A program made the translations under genes and the position numbers. The notes under the pieces were generated by a model. The model was not told the DNA's origin. It was given only the letters and a program-made list of their open reading frames with translations, and ran no database searches. This document shows positions 1 to 10,673 of a stretch of 64,000 nucleotides of DNA, piece by piece; position 1 is the stretch's first letter, and each line of letters begins with the position of its first letter. The stretch covers positions 46,154,758 to 46,218,757 of the forward strand of contig OX485805.1 of assembly GCA_950295325.1 (NCBI GenBank), given 5' to 3'. This stretch comes from Polytrichum commune (Eukaryota; Streptophyta; Polytrichopsida; Polytrichales; Polytrichaceae).

Positions 1-3000
1 CTTTTGGTGAACCTATCATTGGACAACGTGGAATTACCATTCAACTCACACAGTGGATGAAATATTCATTTGGACCTCTCGTAGATTACCCACCTCATTA
101 TAATTAATTATGGGTGTAAAGGTAGAATTACAACTAGGACTAATTGAATAATACGTCTAGTATATTTACAAATCTAGAACAAAGAACACCTATACTTTAT
201 GTATATTTTGTAACCCCTAGGCATACTTAACACCCCTTTTGTGCACCCATGTGGGTCCATACAAAGCACATTGAGTGCACTCCCCATGCTCCATTAACAA
301 AAAAAGTTTCATTAGGGAAACTTTGAGACCTCAAGATACCCCTCCCATAGTGTTAGCCTCGCACCCCTTTAAGAGTCGTTTGAGAATGCAAAGAAATCCC
401 TTGGTCCCCAAGCCCCTAACTCCACTTGCTTTGTACATGTACATGAGTTATTGTGCATAGAAAATTGACAACTAAGATTACCCCGATGGGAGGGGGTTGA
501 AGAATATCAATACCCATGAACAATGACCACTTGAGAAGTGCACCAACAAATATCAATATAAAATTAGAAGGTCTCACAGTATCACCTAGTTTTGTACCCA
601 CGTAGGTCACTTGAGTTTGGTACACCCTTGCCCCAATCATGCAGTGAAGTGTGCTTGGGAGGTACTTAGGCCAAGTATTATTGCTTAAAAAATGCTTTAA
701 AGTAAGGTTTATAACATGATTTTTGAGTTAGTAGGGGTTTGTTATAAACATTCAGCCCTATGAGGCCCTTGGTCATTTTTAAAGTGATTGTACAACCCCT
801 AAAGCTGAAGGTATATAGCCCAAATCAAAGATGTATTACAAACTATGATGTAAATACTTAATTTGAAATTGGTATAACAAAAATAGTTTTGTAGAATGCT
901 TTGTAGACTACATCTATATAATTGGAATTACATAGTTCTCACAATATAAATCTGAAGGTAGTTTCTTACAAACATAAAAATGATTTCATGTTGCAAATAA
1001 AATTAATAATTTTTTTCTAATTGAAAAATAATGGTAAATTTGTGATGGAGAAAGGAAGATTTAAGGCAACAGAAAAACTTGTTACTAGATTCTCAATAAT
1101 ATATATTTAGGTGTAGAGTTGAAAATTATTATAATCGTGGTGGAAAATTCTCAATCCAAATATGACAACCACTTTGATCAAATACACTTGAGGTTTTCTT
1201 TAACTATTGTATGGCTCATGTTGAACCAAATCTGTGCCCATGGAATGCATCCCTCGTGATAAAAACCAATGGACACTAAAAAGATATGTGTTGTGGCCAT
1301 ACAAGGTGTGGATGTAACTTGTATGCATACTAAACAATATGTAAGTTGCTAGACATGATATAAGTTCCTAGATATAGGTCAACTTGACGGTTGCATAAAC
1401 CATCCATCCTAGTTGGCCCATTTTGATTACATGGAACACTACAAGGGTGCGAAAGACAATGGTTCTATATAAATCATGGGTTGCATTGCATTAGAGCAAC
1501 TCATGTTTCTAGGGACCAACCTCTTCACGTCTCCTTCACACTATCAAAACCCTACAAACCTACAACCCCTCTAAACATGCATTCCAATCCACATAACCGG
1601 TGATTAAAACACATGTTAAGCACACTAACCTTGTATTGGACCTACTGCAAAGGTCCTTCTCGACTTGATGTTAAACAAACATGTTTTTAGCTAGAAGGAG
1701 AGTTCTAGTTACTTTGTATTCCAATCTACTACTAACATTGCTTGTTGATCCTAGGTGGTTGTTCATGTATCAACATTAATACTTGGTTTTTAGCTCAACC
1801 AAATGCCAATCCTATAGCTACTAATTAAAACACCCCCCCCTTGCATGGGTTCTATGTGGTAGTAACTTAGCCACTACCCTCAACACCCATTGGTTGATGT
1901 TTTAATAAATGAAGGTTTATATAAAGTCAACCTCACCATGCTAACAAACATCGGCCCAATATTACGCTTATGGTAAATGGGAGGTGAACGGGCTTTATCT
2001 TGTTAAATTGGTCTTTTTTGATGACCTATATTTGTGGGTAGGTGTGGATTAATGAACTCACATCAAAAAGACATGTGTTTAGAATAGATTGGACTATATG
2101 TTCAGATTTTATTAACCATTATACTAGGCTCAATAGTCACTTAACTAGGGGGGGGGGGGTTACATGAACAATCTCTACTTACCTCAAAAATATCTCAAGA
2201 TTAATTAGCAACTTACGTTAAGTCTTTGCTTTAAACACAAAATGATGTCAACACACAATAGTTGCTCTATTATCTCAAATAATGGTTGCTAATCATTATC
2301 AATTGGCTCCAACAATCGCACAAGGTCAATGTCCTATTGGACCAAATGTATGAGTATAGAAGTCCACAGTCATTGTGACATATTCACAACCATTTGGCAA
2401 TGCACCATATAACAACCACATGTCCCCATCTATGCTTCCAACTTGCCTTCAAACATGCTTTACACTTAGCTTATGAGGAAAGGCAGTAGATGAAAAACAT
2501 TAAAAAAATCTAACACATGTGCCAGGAGGTTCATGCCATGGCATGAGCTATCATATTGAAATTGTCTCACCTATGAAACACACTTGGAAGGCTACCCTAA
2601 GCCTAGCACATGATGACACATTGTCCCCGTCTGTGATGGCAACAAATAGAAGCAAATTTAAGCCTAACTACTCTCTAAGGTGTGTGGCATACATGAAAGT
2701 GCTTCCTAGATCCTTTTCTATGCATTCCAAATTGCAATTTCCACGTGGGATTAAGATGGTTCTCACATAATATACAATCAATGTGTGAGTAGTGGAAATG
2801 ATATATATATATTTTTTAATATTTTTTAATATTTTAATTTTTTTGCAAAATGAAGCATGAATCACTCTACAATATCCAAAACTCCCAAACCGTTTTAAAT
2901 TCAACAATGTTGGATCCCTGTTCAATAGGTTAGAACACCTATTAACTCCAACATAAACAAAACACTATATTCGTTAAATTGAGACTTTTTGGGCATTTTG

Positions 3001-3084
3001 AGACATTCATAGAAATAAGAACAAGGATAAATGGAACACATATTGGTGAAAGTTGTAAGATGCGAACACTTTGAAGCGGGTGTT
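1..3084. other. AT-rich intergenic DNA, no gene seen
   Basis: I see no convincing coding region, RNA gene or structured element. The open frames are short, overlap on both strands and have no recognisable motif. The stretch has several homopolymer tracts: a C run near 1831 and a G run of about ten near 2149. G runs of nine or more recur at 4120, 22379, 24980 and 25535. Confidence 0.6.
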
Positions 3085-3118
3085 TAGACCAAGAACCCCA
3101 TTAATAACTCATATTTGT

Positions 3119-3535
3119 GATGGTTTAGGGTGGGCAATCGAGACCTTAGACCAAATTGAAGGGGACATCTTAAAACATTCATATTAATGCACACAAAATA
3201 TGAGAGCTTGTATGAATATGGTTTAGGTAGGGCAATCCAAATCATAGATCTTATTGAAGGGAAAATCTTAAAACATTCATATTAATGCACACAAAATATG
3301 AGAGCTTGTATGAATATGGTTTAGGTAGGGCAATCCAAACCATAGATCTTATTGAAGGGAAAATCTTAAAACATTCATATTAATGCACACAAAATATGAG
3401 AGCTTGTATGAATATGGTTTAGGTAGGGCACTCCAAACCATAGATCTTATTGAAGGGGAAATCTTAAAACATTCATATTAATGCACACAATAAGGCACTC
3501 CAAACCTTAGACCATATGGAAGGGGAAATCATGTC
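3119..3535. repeat. 98-bp tandem repeat, about four copies
   Basis: The landmark ATTAATGCACAC recurs at 3183, 3281, 3379 and 3477, exactly 98 bases apart. Three copies are nearly identical; the first (from about 3119) and last are partial or diverged. Each complete unit carries TTTAGGTAGGGCAATCCAAA (3222-3241, 3320-3339, 3418-3437 with one change). That matches the TTTGGGTCG-NN-CGACCCAAA palindrome found further right at 14 of the 18 fixed positions, so the unit probably grew around a decayed palindrome. No coding function is seen. Confidence 0.85.
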
Positions 3536-3671
3536 TAACTTATATTATTGCAAAAAAAAACATACAAAGTGTGGCATGTAAAATGCATATCATGCTAACA
3601 CCACACATCCATTGGATAGTGCGACCCAAAATGTTCTTGCCTATGGCCCAAAACCCTACGCCTACTATGGC

Positions 3672-5477
3672 CTATCTAGCCTCGGATACTACCTCTTTTT
3701 CTTTTGCTTCATTTTCTTTTGTTTTTTTTTTCTTTTGCCTCTTTTTCTTTTGCCTCTTTTTCTTTTGCTGCAGCTTCTTTTGCTCGCATTGCTTCAACAT
3801 TCCTGAAAATCTCCGCCCCGCGACTATAGCCATTCTTGGGGTGACCGCCATCCATAACACATTTTGGAGTCCGTCGGCCGCCCGAAATATACGTCGAAGA
3901 ATTCGAATACGATGAAGTGGATTGTCTCGCATTTCTGGTCATGGCGTACATACGCTCGAACTCGATGGACGCACTAGACCGCATAGGTTTACGGGTGGGA
4001 GCAACCTGCAACGCGTCAATGCAAGACCACATGTGTTAGTTTAGGGAGGAAGACCCAAACGTGTCACACGTTCCTTTTTTAAGTGCAAAATGATTGTAAT
4101 GCGCGGTTAACCAGGTTTGGGGGGGGGGGGGGTTCACCTTGTCACCGGGGGCGTTCCCGTCGGAGTCGGCGAGGAGGGGCAATGCGTCCCGCAAAGGAAT
4201 AGGAAGGGTTCCACTCTTCGTTGGCCGAGCGTCCATCCGCAGCCGCCGTTGAGGTGTACTACTGCCGCCGGGCGGAGAGGGGGATGTCCGGACGCATTTG
4301 CGATTTATGCCCTTGAGCGGCGACGGGGACGGAGAATGCCGGAAGATTTGCTTGGGTGGGGGGCTATCGACGACGCCGGCGTCAAGAGGCTCCTTGGAGT
4401 AGTCAATGGTCGACGCGGCGTCGTAGACGGTCTCGTAGAAGAAACTCCCCAAGTCCGACTCGCTGACGATGTCAATCGAGGGCTCCAAATGCTGGCGCAA
4501 AAAAGGAAACGAAACAAAACCCAAGGGAGGAGGGTTTGATAGAGCGCGTGAAAATCAAGATACATATGAAGCATATACTACACAAAATGAAAGGGCGCGC
4601 GCGCGCGCCCACACACACACACACACATACATACATACACATACATACAAACACACGTAGTGTCTCAAATGAGCTTGTTAAATTTCGCGTGAGATAACAA
4701 CTCTCTGTACAAATGGTCTCGTGGATCCAAGTATCTCTCGCCTATCGGATTGTTCCTAACAAAATTGTTTACGGGCAGTCCGCTTCCGCAGAGTGCCTGG
4801 AGGTATTTACCAAGGTCTAACAAAAATCGGTCCCGGACCTTCTCGACCGTCCAGGTAGGGCAAACTATGAGGTTGGCTGTCGGGTTCAACATGTTCTTTG
4901 CGGCGCTGTCGTCCACCATGAGCGTGTTCTCGCGGGTGGGACAGACGTCGTAGCGGACGCCTATCAAGGACGGCCGCTGGTCCCAAAAAATGGGCTTCAA
5001 GACCTTGAGGTATTGGGGGGAAGCGGGGTTGTTTGGTTTTTTGACGACTTTGCCGTCCGGTGTGTACAATATTCTACAGGCTTCCTGTGCTAGGACCATG
5101 CACGGGGGCTCGATGCCCTTGAAGATGAACTCCACGACGGCATTGGTGTTCTCGGCCGTCATGGAGCTCCAAACGACCACCCACCATCGTTGTTGGGCCA
5201 GCTAGAGGAAGGTCCGAAGCCACGGGCGGAGGTGAACTAGCTTGCTCTTTATGAACGTGGGCGGGCCGTCGTAATTCGCGTCCTCGGGCTTGCAAAAGGG
5301 CACCGTGGGGGTCCTCGGGCAATGAACGCATTAGACGAGGACCCTGTTCAGGTCTAACACCAGGAATCGTTTCTTCGGCCGCGGGGGCGGGGCGGGTAAA
5401 ATCGGGGGCGCCGCCGCGCTGCCCTCTCTGCTCCTTGGAGAAGAGCGTCGGGGAGCCGCTACGCTATGTTCCGAGCC
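3672..5477 (-). pseudogene. FCP1/NIF-like HAD phosphatase gene, broken
   Basis: Reading from about 5477 down, after a plausible CCGCAG acceptor, a proline-rich segment leads into HAD motif I (LVLDLNRVLV, 5334-5363), motif II (WSS, about 5163-5171) and the acidic motif (MVDDS, about 4905-4916). This order is that of the FCP1/NLI-interacting-factor branch of HAD phosphatases, which act on protein phosphoserine, classically the RNA polymerase II tail. Motif I reads DLN, not DLD, so activity is doubtful even before decay. In-frame stops lie at 5331-5333 (TAA) and 5202-5204 (TAG). Two further exons fit: 4138-4491 (Ser/Pro-rich; acceptor CGCCAG, donor AAG/GTGAAC) and about 3672-4005 (acceptor TTGCAG), ending in a Lys/Glu/Ala-rich tail. 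It may be the 3' part of the ParB-like gene upstream or a separate gene. Confidence 0.6.
4596..4655. repeat. GC / CA / CATA microsatellite
   Basis: A compound simple repeat: alternating GC, then CA, then CATA tetranucleotides. It lies in the non-coding gap between the HAD-domain exon (stop at 4665) and the next exon (from 4491 down) of the broken phosphatase-like gene, so it probably expanded within an intron. Confidence 0.85.
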
Positions 5478-5990
5478 CTGCGGATACGATCGAGAGAAAA
5501 CGGTGGGCGACTTATGTCATGCTATGTCCAAACGAAGCATTAAAGAAACGAGTGTTCTCGGTGCAAACACAAAACCATTTGATTCATTTTGGAGGGGGTG
5601 CAACAAGGGACACAAGAGAGGCAAGAGCATACAACATACATTCAAACACAGGATACGAGTATATAGGAGTAAAAAATGGTGATTATATTGTATACAATGC
5701 TCTATGTACATCTTGATTGGGGGGAGCCGCATTGAACGATGCGTCCAAACTAGCCTACTTCTACATCTAGCAAAAATTGAAGAGACGGGCCGCCGTGATG
5801 AAGACTTCGTCGCAAGCCGGGGGGTATGTGGACGAACGAATGGTCGGGGGGAAGTGGCGAAGGGCGCGAGTGCCGGGGGGGCGACGTGTCCGTGAGTTTA
5901 GGGTAGTTAGGGGACACGACCAAGGCAAGAAGACAAAGACCCATGGAGTTTGGGTCGACCGACCCAAACTGAGTGGGGTCAGTGCATTAC
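5478..5990 (-). other. intron or spacer between the ParB/MTase and HAD parts, with one palindrome
   Basis: The last exon of the ParB/methyltransferase-like gene ends at a donor-like GAG/GTAATG (exon end 5991), and the HAD exon begins after a CCGCAG acceptor near 5478. If both are used, this is a 513-bp intron joining the two parts into one transcript. It carries a perfect copy of the 20-bp palindrome (5949-5968, centre AC). A GC-rich open frame at 5767-5967 on the minus strand could be a missed exon, but has no motif I recognise. Confidence 0.45.
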
Positions 5991-6253
5991 CTCGCCTTGG
6001 TCGTGCCTTGACGACGTGGATGCCGTCACCGCGTGCGCTGCCCCACCTCTGTCACCGCCGCCTCCGACGACGACGTCAGCCGCAACCTGCTCCTGCAAAG
6101 GCTGACTGTCAGGCCTTTGTCCCAACCCAACCTCCGCATGCACATCATGCATTGGTTCATCGACTGGGTTAGGAGTAGAGGTATCACCAGGCCTTTGCGG
6201 GGCCTTCAACATCTAGCATGGGCTCGTCCACCGGGGTCTGATCGGGGACGGGG

Positions 6254-6342
6254 TTTGGGTCGGCCGACCCAAACCCTGCTGCTTGGCGAGCGTCGCTCTG
6301 GGACGCTGCAACGTCGGCACTGTTTGGGTCGGACGACCCAAA
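6254..6342. repeat. two palindrome copies inside an exon
   Basis: Perfect copies of TTTGGGTCG-NN-CGACCCAAA lie at 6254-6273 (centre GC) and 6323-6342 (centre GA), within the open frame of exon 3 of the broken ParB/methyltransferase-like gene. On the minus strand they encode GFGSADPNP and MFGSSDPNS, so the repeat adds an FGSxDPN peptide without breaking the frame. Confidence 0.85.
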
Positions 6343-7549
6343 CATGTGGGGGTCGTCCCGCTGGTGGTGTGGGGGCAAGAGGATGGGAGGCCGGAGCGGC
6401 GGGGGTGCCAACGGGTTGGAAGCTCCTGGGACGCGCCAAAGGTTGGGGTCGTCCACCTGCTGGACGGGCGCGTAAGGGCGGGCGTGCGGCTGCAGCAAAT
6501 GCGCGAAGCTGAAGGACTGCTGCGGCGCCGGCCGCGGGCGGATATCCTGTGGAGGGAAGCCTGCGGGCAAGTGAGGGAATGAACTCGGGGGAGCCATCAC
6601 CAATTCCTGCGCCAGCATGCCCTGGATCACTTGCGTGATCAGGTCCGCTTGGGACGGAGGTGGGGCCATCGCCCTTTGCCGCTCCTGCTCCAACAGGAGA
6701 GCCCTCAACTCCGCGACTTCGTTGCGGACCGAGGGCTCCTCGGCGGCGGCCTTTTGCAATCGGACGCGTTGCTCCTCGTCCCGGAGCATCTTCGCGTTGG
6801 CCTCCTCCACGGTGAGGACCTCGGGTTTCACCCTCACCATCCCGGCGAACGCTGTGGGGGAGGCAGGATCCGACCTCAGCCTCTTCGCGAGCTCCATGTC
6901 GTCCTCGTCCTCGGAGCTTATGGCGATCGTCTCCTCCACCGCATAGTCCCCGTACAACTTCTTCCCCTTCAGCATTCGCCGCTCCCTGAAGGTGGCCGTC
7001 GCGTCCCTCGAATACATGTCCTTCGCGTCGGCCACCGTCAGGACGGGTACTAGCTTGCTCTGCGGCGTTGTAGCCCGCATGGCCTTCTTCCGCTGAGGGG
7101 CCTCGGATTCTTGAGTGAATCCTGTTGCCCCTTCCTCCACCTCCCCCTCCACTTTCTCTGCTTCCTCCTCCTCCTCCTCTTCCTCCCCCTCCTCCGCAAC
7201 CTCGCCACCTGCTCCCATAGAGGGATTGCCCGGATGCAACCCGATGAGCGGCTCTGGCAATTGAACGGGGGCTCGCATGGCAAATTCACCCGGGTTGATT
7301 CGCCTCGCCATATCCAAAGGATTCTCGCCCCCCTCGACGATCTCTTCGACGTAGGATCCGGGTATCCAGTCGAGGATGTCCATTCTCTTGGCCAGCGCCT
7401 TCTGGGTCCTGTAGAATTGAACATCGGCATCCTCCACATAGGAGTAGATGTTCAACCCAGACATCTGCACAATCAAAATCAATACTATTAGTATCACCAA
7501 ATGAACAAATAATGGAAAGTGACATCCAAAACAAAATAAGAATAGTTAG

Positions 7550-7640
7550 TTTGGGTCGAGCGACCCAAACTAGGTATGCCCATAGTTTGGGTCGAGCGAC
7601 CCAAACAATGCATGCCCTAGTTTGGGTCGCTCGACCCAAA
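7550..7640. repeat. three palindrome copies in an intron
   Basis: Perfect 20-bp palindromes at 7550-7569, 7586-7605 (centre AG) and 7621-7640 (centre CT), spaced 36 and 35 bases apart. They fill almost half of the 210-bp intron 7465-7674 of the ParB/methyltransferase-like gene (donor ATG/GTAAGC, acceptor TGTGCAG). AG and CT centres are the same site read on opposite strands. Confidence 0.9.
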
Positions 7641-8639
7641 CCGTCCATATAGTTCCTTCAGGTTATTTGCTTACCATGGCTGCGAAAACCGGTTTGGAGC
7701 CCCCGAAGACATTGAAGATGCAGTCCCCTCTCTTCGTGAGGGTCCTCATCATCCGCAGGTAGAACTCCATGCGCAGCTCATCCGCGGGGTAGTTGGCGTA
7801 CTTCGTCTCGTCGTACAAGCTCCTGCTGGTGCCCAACCCTTCTTGGACTTGGAAGAGCTTCTCCATCCTGGCTATGGGATGGTTTGGCACCTTAAGCAGC
7901 TCAGCTTTGTACACAAAGTACAAGCACAACACGTTGACGATCTTCGTCTTCTTGTCTTTCAGCGTGCTGTACGCCCCCTCCGCCGGTGCAGCAACGTAGT
8001 GAGATTTTGAGATGGCGTACTCTGGCTGCAATTTCCGTACGATCTCTTACACCTGCTCTGCCCTCCTGTCCTCGACAATCCACAGCCAGACGTCGACCTC
8101 CCTGAATTTGGGGCTGCCGTAATCCACAAACTTCGTGAAGAACGGCTCGTAGAATGGGGTGCTCATTGTCCCCTCGAATGAGGCTCCAGGGATGTTCCTG
8201 AAGTCTATCATTCCGAAGGGGAAGCGGTCCCCGACTTTTGTCCTGATAGCCTTCCTGGCATCAGAGCCCGGCCATCCTTGGATCTTGAGAGGCTCGAGGG
8301 TGACCAACACTACTAGAAAATCATGACCAAATTAACAAAAAATCAACAGATCTTTGTCGATCCGGGCATTGCAATGACCGATTTCACCGATTTTTGAATT
8401 TTTGTAAAAATCAACAGTTTACTGCCTACATTTTTGTTGATTAGAATAGTACAATGACCAAATCAACAAAATTTTAGTAATGTGGAATCTTTTGGAATCT
8501 TTTGGGAATCTTCTAGGATCTATTGGAATATTGTAAAATCTTTTTAATTTTTTGCAATTTATGGACTTGTAAGTATATGGGTATGGAAATAATTACAAAT
8601 TCAAAGGTGTGTAAATATTATAAATATTATATTAGTTGA

Positions 8640-8649
8640 TAGTTAATAT

Positions 8650-8680
<31 letters not shown>

Positions 8681-8830
8681 GTATATGAATTAATATGTAT
8701 ATGTATAATATGTATATGTATAATATGTATATATATATATAATATATGTAACATATATGTATATAATATATGTAACATGTATGTATATATATGTATATAT
8801 GTATATGTATATATAATATATTAATATGTA
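8640..8830. repeat. TA-rich microsatellite
   Basis: Imperfect TA and TATG repeats inside the CACTA element. A 62-codon frame through it is a product of the simple sequence and is not a gene. Confidence 0.9.
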
Positions 8831-8834
8831 TACA

Positions 8835-9335
8835 TTTACAGTAAATATATACAGTATATATTTACTGTAATTATATAGTTTATATATACTGTATATATAT
8901 ACTGTAATTATATATTTTATATATACTGTAATTATATACTGTATATATACTGTATATATATACTGTAATTATATACTGTATATATACTGTATATATTTAC
9001 TGTAATTATATACTGTATATATTTACTGTAATTATATACTGTATATATTTACTGTAATTATATACTGTATATATTTACTGTAATTATATACTGTATATAT
9101 TTACTGTAATTATATACTGTATATATTTACTGTAATTATATACTGTATATATTTACTGTAATTATATACTGTATATATTTACTGTAATTATATACTGTAT
9201 ATATTTACTGTAATTATATACTGTATATATTTACTGTAATTATATACTGTATATATTTACTGTAATTATATACTATATATATTTACTGTAATTATATACT
9301 GTATATATATTGTATATATTTACAGTAAATATATA
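8835..9335. repeat. 26-bp tandem array inside the CACTA element
   Basis: The unit is about 26 bases, built from ATTATATACTGTA and TATATTTACTGTA. It repeats almost perfectly about eleven times from roughly 9000 to 9300, with shorter variants before. Both ends carry the inverted form TTTACAGTAAATATATAC (near 8835 and 9318), so the array is bounded by small inverted repeats. The composition is nearly pure A/T with regular CTGTA steps. Confidence 0.88.
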
Positions 9336-9404
9336 CATCAAGTAGGTAGTAAAGAGAAAATAGTGGCCTTAATCTAGAAAGGTTTAAAACACTCCATTTA
9401 TATC

Positions 9405-9610
9405 ATGTGTGATGTGATGACCTAGTGGTTAAGGCACTTGTGTGGGTGTCACTAGGTGCAAGGTTCGATCCCCGTGGCGGACAGCTTCGGCCTTGGCATT
9501 GCCACTTAGGTGAGTGGTAGGTAGTTTGTACTTGTAGGTGAGGTATAGGTTGAGGATTACTTGGGAGGGGTTAGGAATTGTAGACTTGCCATCCCTTCTT
9601 TTTTTATTTT
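9405..9610 (+). mobile_element. tRNA-derived SINE
   Basis: A tRNA-like head carries a box A-like GACCTAGTGGTTAAGG and a perfect-looking box B, GGTTCGATCCCC, about 45 bases apart. A non-tRNA body and a T-rich tail (TTCTTTTTTTATTTTTT near 9597) follow. This head, body and short T tail is the layout of many plant SINEs. It is nested inside the CACTA element. No full cloverleaf with an anticodon arm was recognised, so it is not called as a tRNA gene. Confidence 0.7.
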
Positions 9611-10539
9611 TTAATGTTATATATATATATAAATTACAAAAATAAGTTTTAAAAAAAAATCTTTTTGTGACCATATCAACAGAAAAAATCAACAAAATTG
9701 TGTTACATCATGTCCAGGTCAACGCGTCCTAAGTAACAACCGCGACCAATGCCTTTCTGTTGATCCGGACGCAAAATTTTCTACTAGTGCAAGTTGAAGT
9801 AGGCGTCGCCCTCGAAGCTGACGATCTTCTTCTCCTTTATAAAATTGGAGAAGGCACGCGCGGAGTGTTCGGGAAGCGCTCGGTTCCTCCCCCCCTTCAC
9901 AAGCTTGGACTTCAGGAAGTCGTCTCCCGCCTCCATGATGAGTGCCGCCATTGACGCACTGGTGAACTTGTAGTCGGCTTTGAATGCCCTCCAGTGCGCC
10001 TCGTCGACCTCTCCATCCACTATGAGCTTCCTTTCCGGCACCAGCTTGTGCAGCTCTTGGACGATGGTCGTCTTCTTTTTCCTATTCTCTGTCCATTCCT
10101 TCATGGTGTAGCATGAAGGGACGAAGATTTTGGGCTTGATGAAGACGATCTTCGGGTGGACCCAACATCTCTTCGCCGTCGGCTGCACGTGAAGGATGGG
10201 GGACGCCGCCTTTCCCATTTCTGTCTCCGAGAGACCTTGAAGAGCCCTGAAGAACTCCCTCACCAGAGGCTTCATCTGCTTGAAGCGCGCAATCTGATTG
10301 AAGAGCATGCCGGTGTCGGGATCCATGAGGTCCCCCGTCTCGTGTTTCTCGAAAACACTCTTCCATCTCCCCCACACGGAGTCAGACGCTGTGATCAAAT
10401 AAATTTCTCCTCTTAGCTCGTTGTACTTCTTCTGCTTGTGGGAAGCGTTGTCAATCGAGGAGAATTTGTTGATCATCTGGTATTTGAAGTCGTGCACATG
10501 AAGTAAATAACACACGTGAGAAAACTGCGAATGCAAGAG

Positions 10540-10673
10540 TTTGGGTCGATCGACCCAAACTATAAACCTCACGAGAAAAAGTAAGCAATGTTACAGTTTG
10601 GGTCGATCGACCTAAACTATAAACCTGAATAAAAAAGGTAAACAATTCAAGAGTTTGGGTCGATCGACCCAAA
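10540..10673. repeat. three palindrome copies at the exon 1/2 intron
   Basis: Copies at 10540-10559, 10597-10616 (one change) and 10654-10673, all with centre AT and spaced exactly 57 bases apart. They lie in the intron that starts at the GTGAGT donor (10682) of the ParB/methyltransferase-like gene. The even spacing suggests tandem growth of a 57-bp unit. Confidence 0.9.

Larger units (their letters stand above)
8308..9789. mobile_element. non-autonomous CACTA (En/Spm) element
   Basis: The left end begins CACTACTAGAAAAT and the right end, on the opposite strand, begins CACTAGTAGAAAAT. Both are flanked by CAA (8305-8307 and 9790-9792), a perfect 3-bp target duplication as expected for CACTA transposons. 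The element is 1,482 bp with no transposase. It holds a TA-rich stretch, a 26-bp tandem array and a tRNA-derived SINE. Removing the element and one CAA joins the flanking minus-strand frames without a gap (AYFN / LVTLEPLK), so it entered an exon of the ParB/methyltransferase-like gene. Confidence 0.93.

Noticed and set aside
3571-3915. Plus-strand Phe/Cys/Leu-rich frames resembling a membrane protein
   Set aside because: They are the complement of the Lys/Glu/Ala-coding tail of the minus-strand broken gene.
6033-7053. Plus-strand Arg/Gly-rich frames of 100-160 codons
   Set aside because: They are shadows of the GC-rich minus-strand exon 3; no motif and atypical composition.
8636-8824. 62-codon Ile/Tyr-rich frame
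   Set aside because: It is a translation of a TA/TATG microsatellite.
9429-9480. Functional tRNA gene
   Set aside because: Boxes A and B are present but no complete cloverleaf was recognised, and a SINE-like body and T-rich tail follow.
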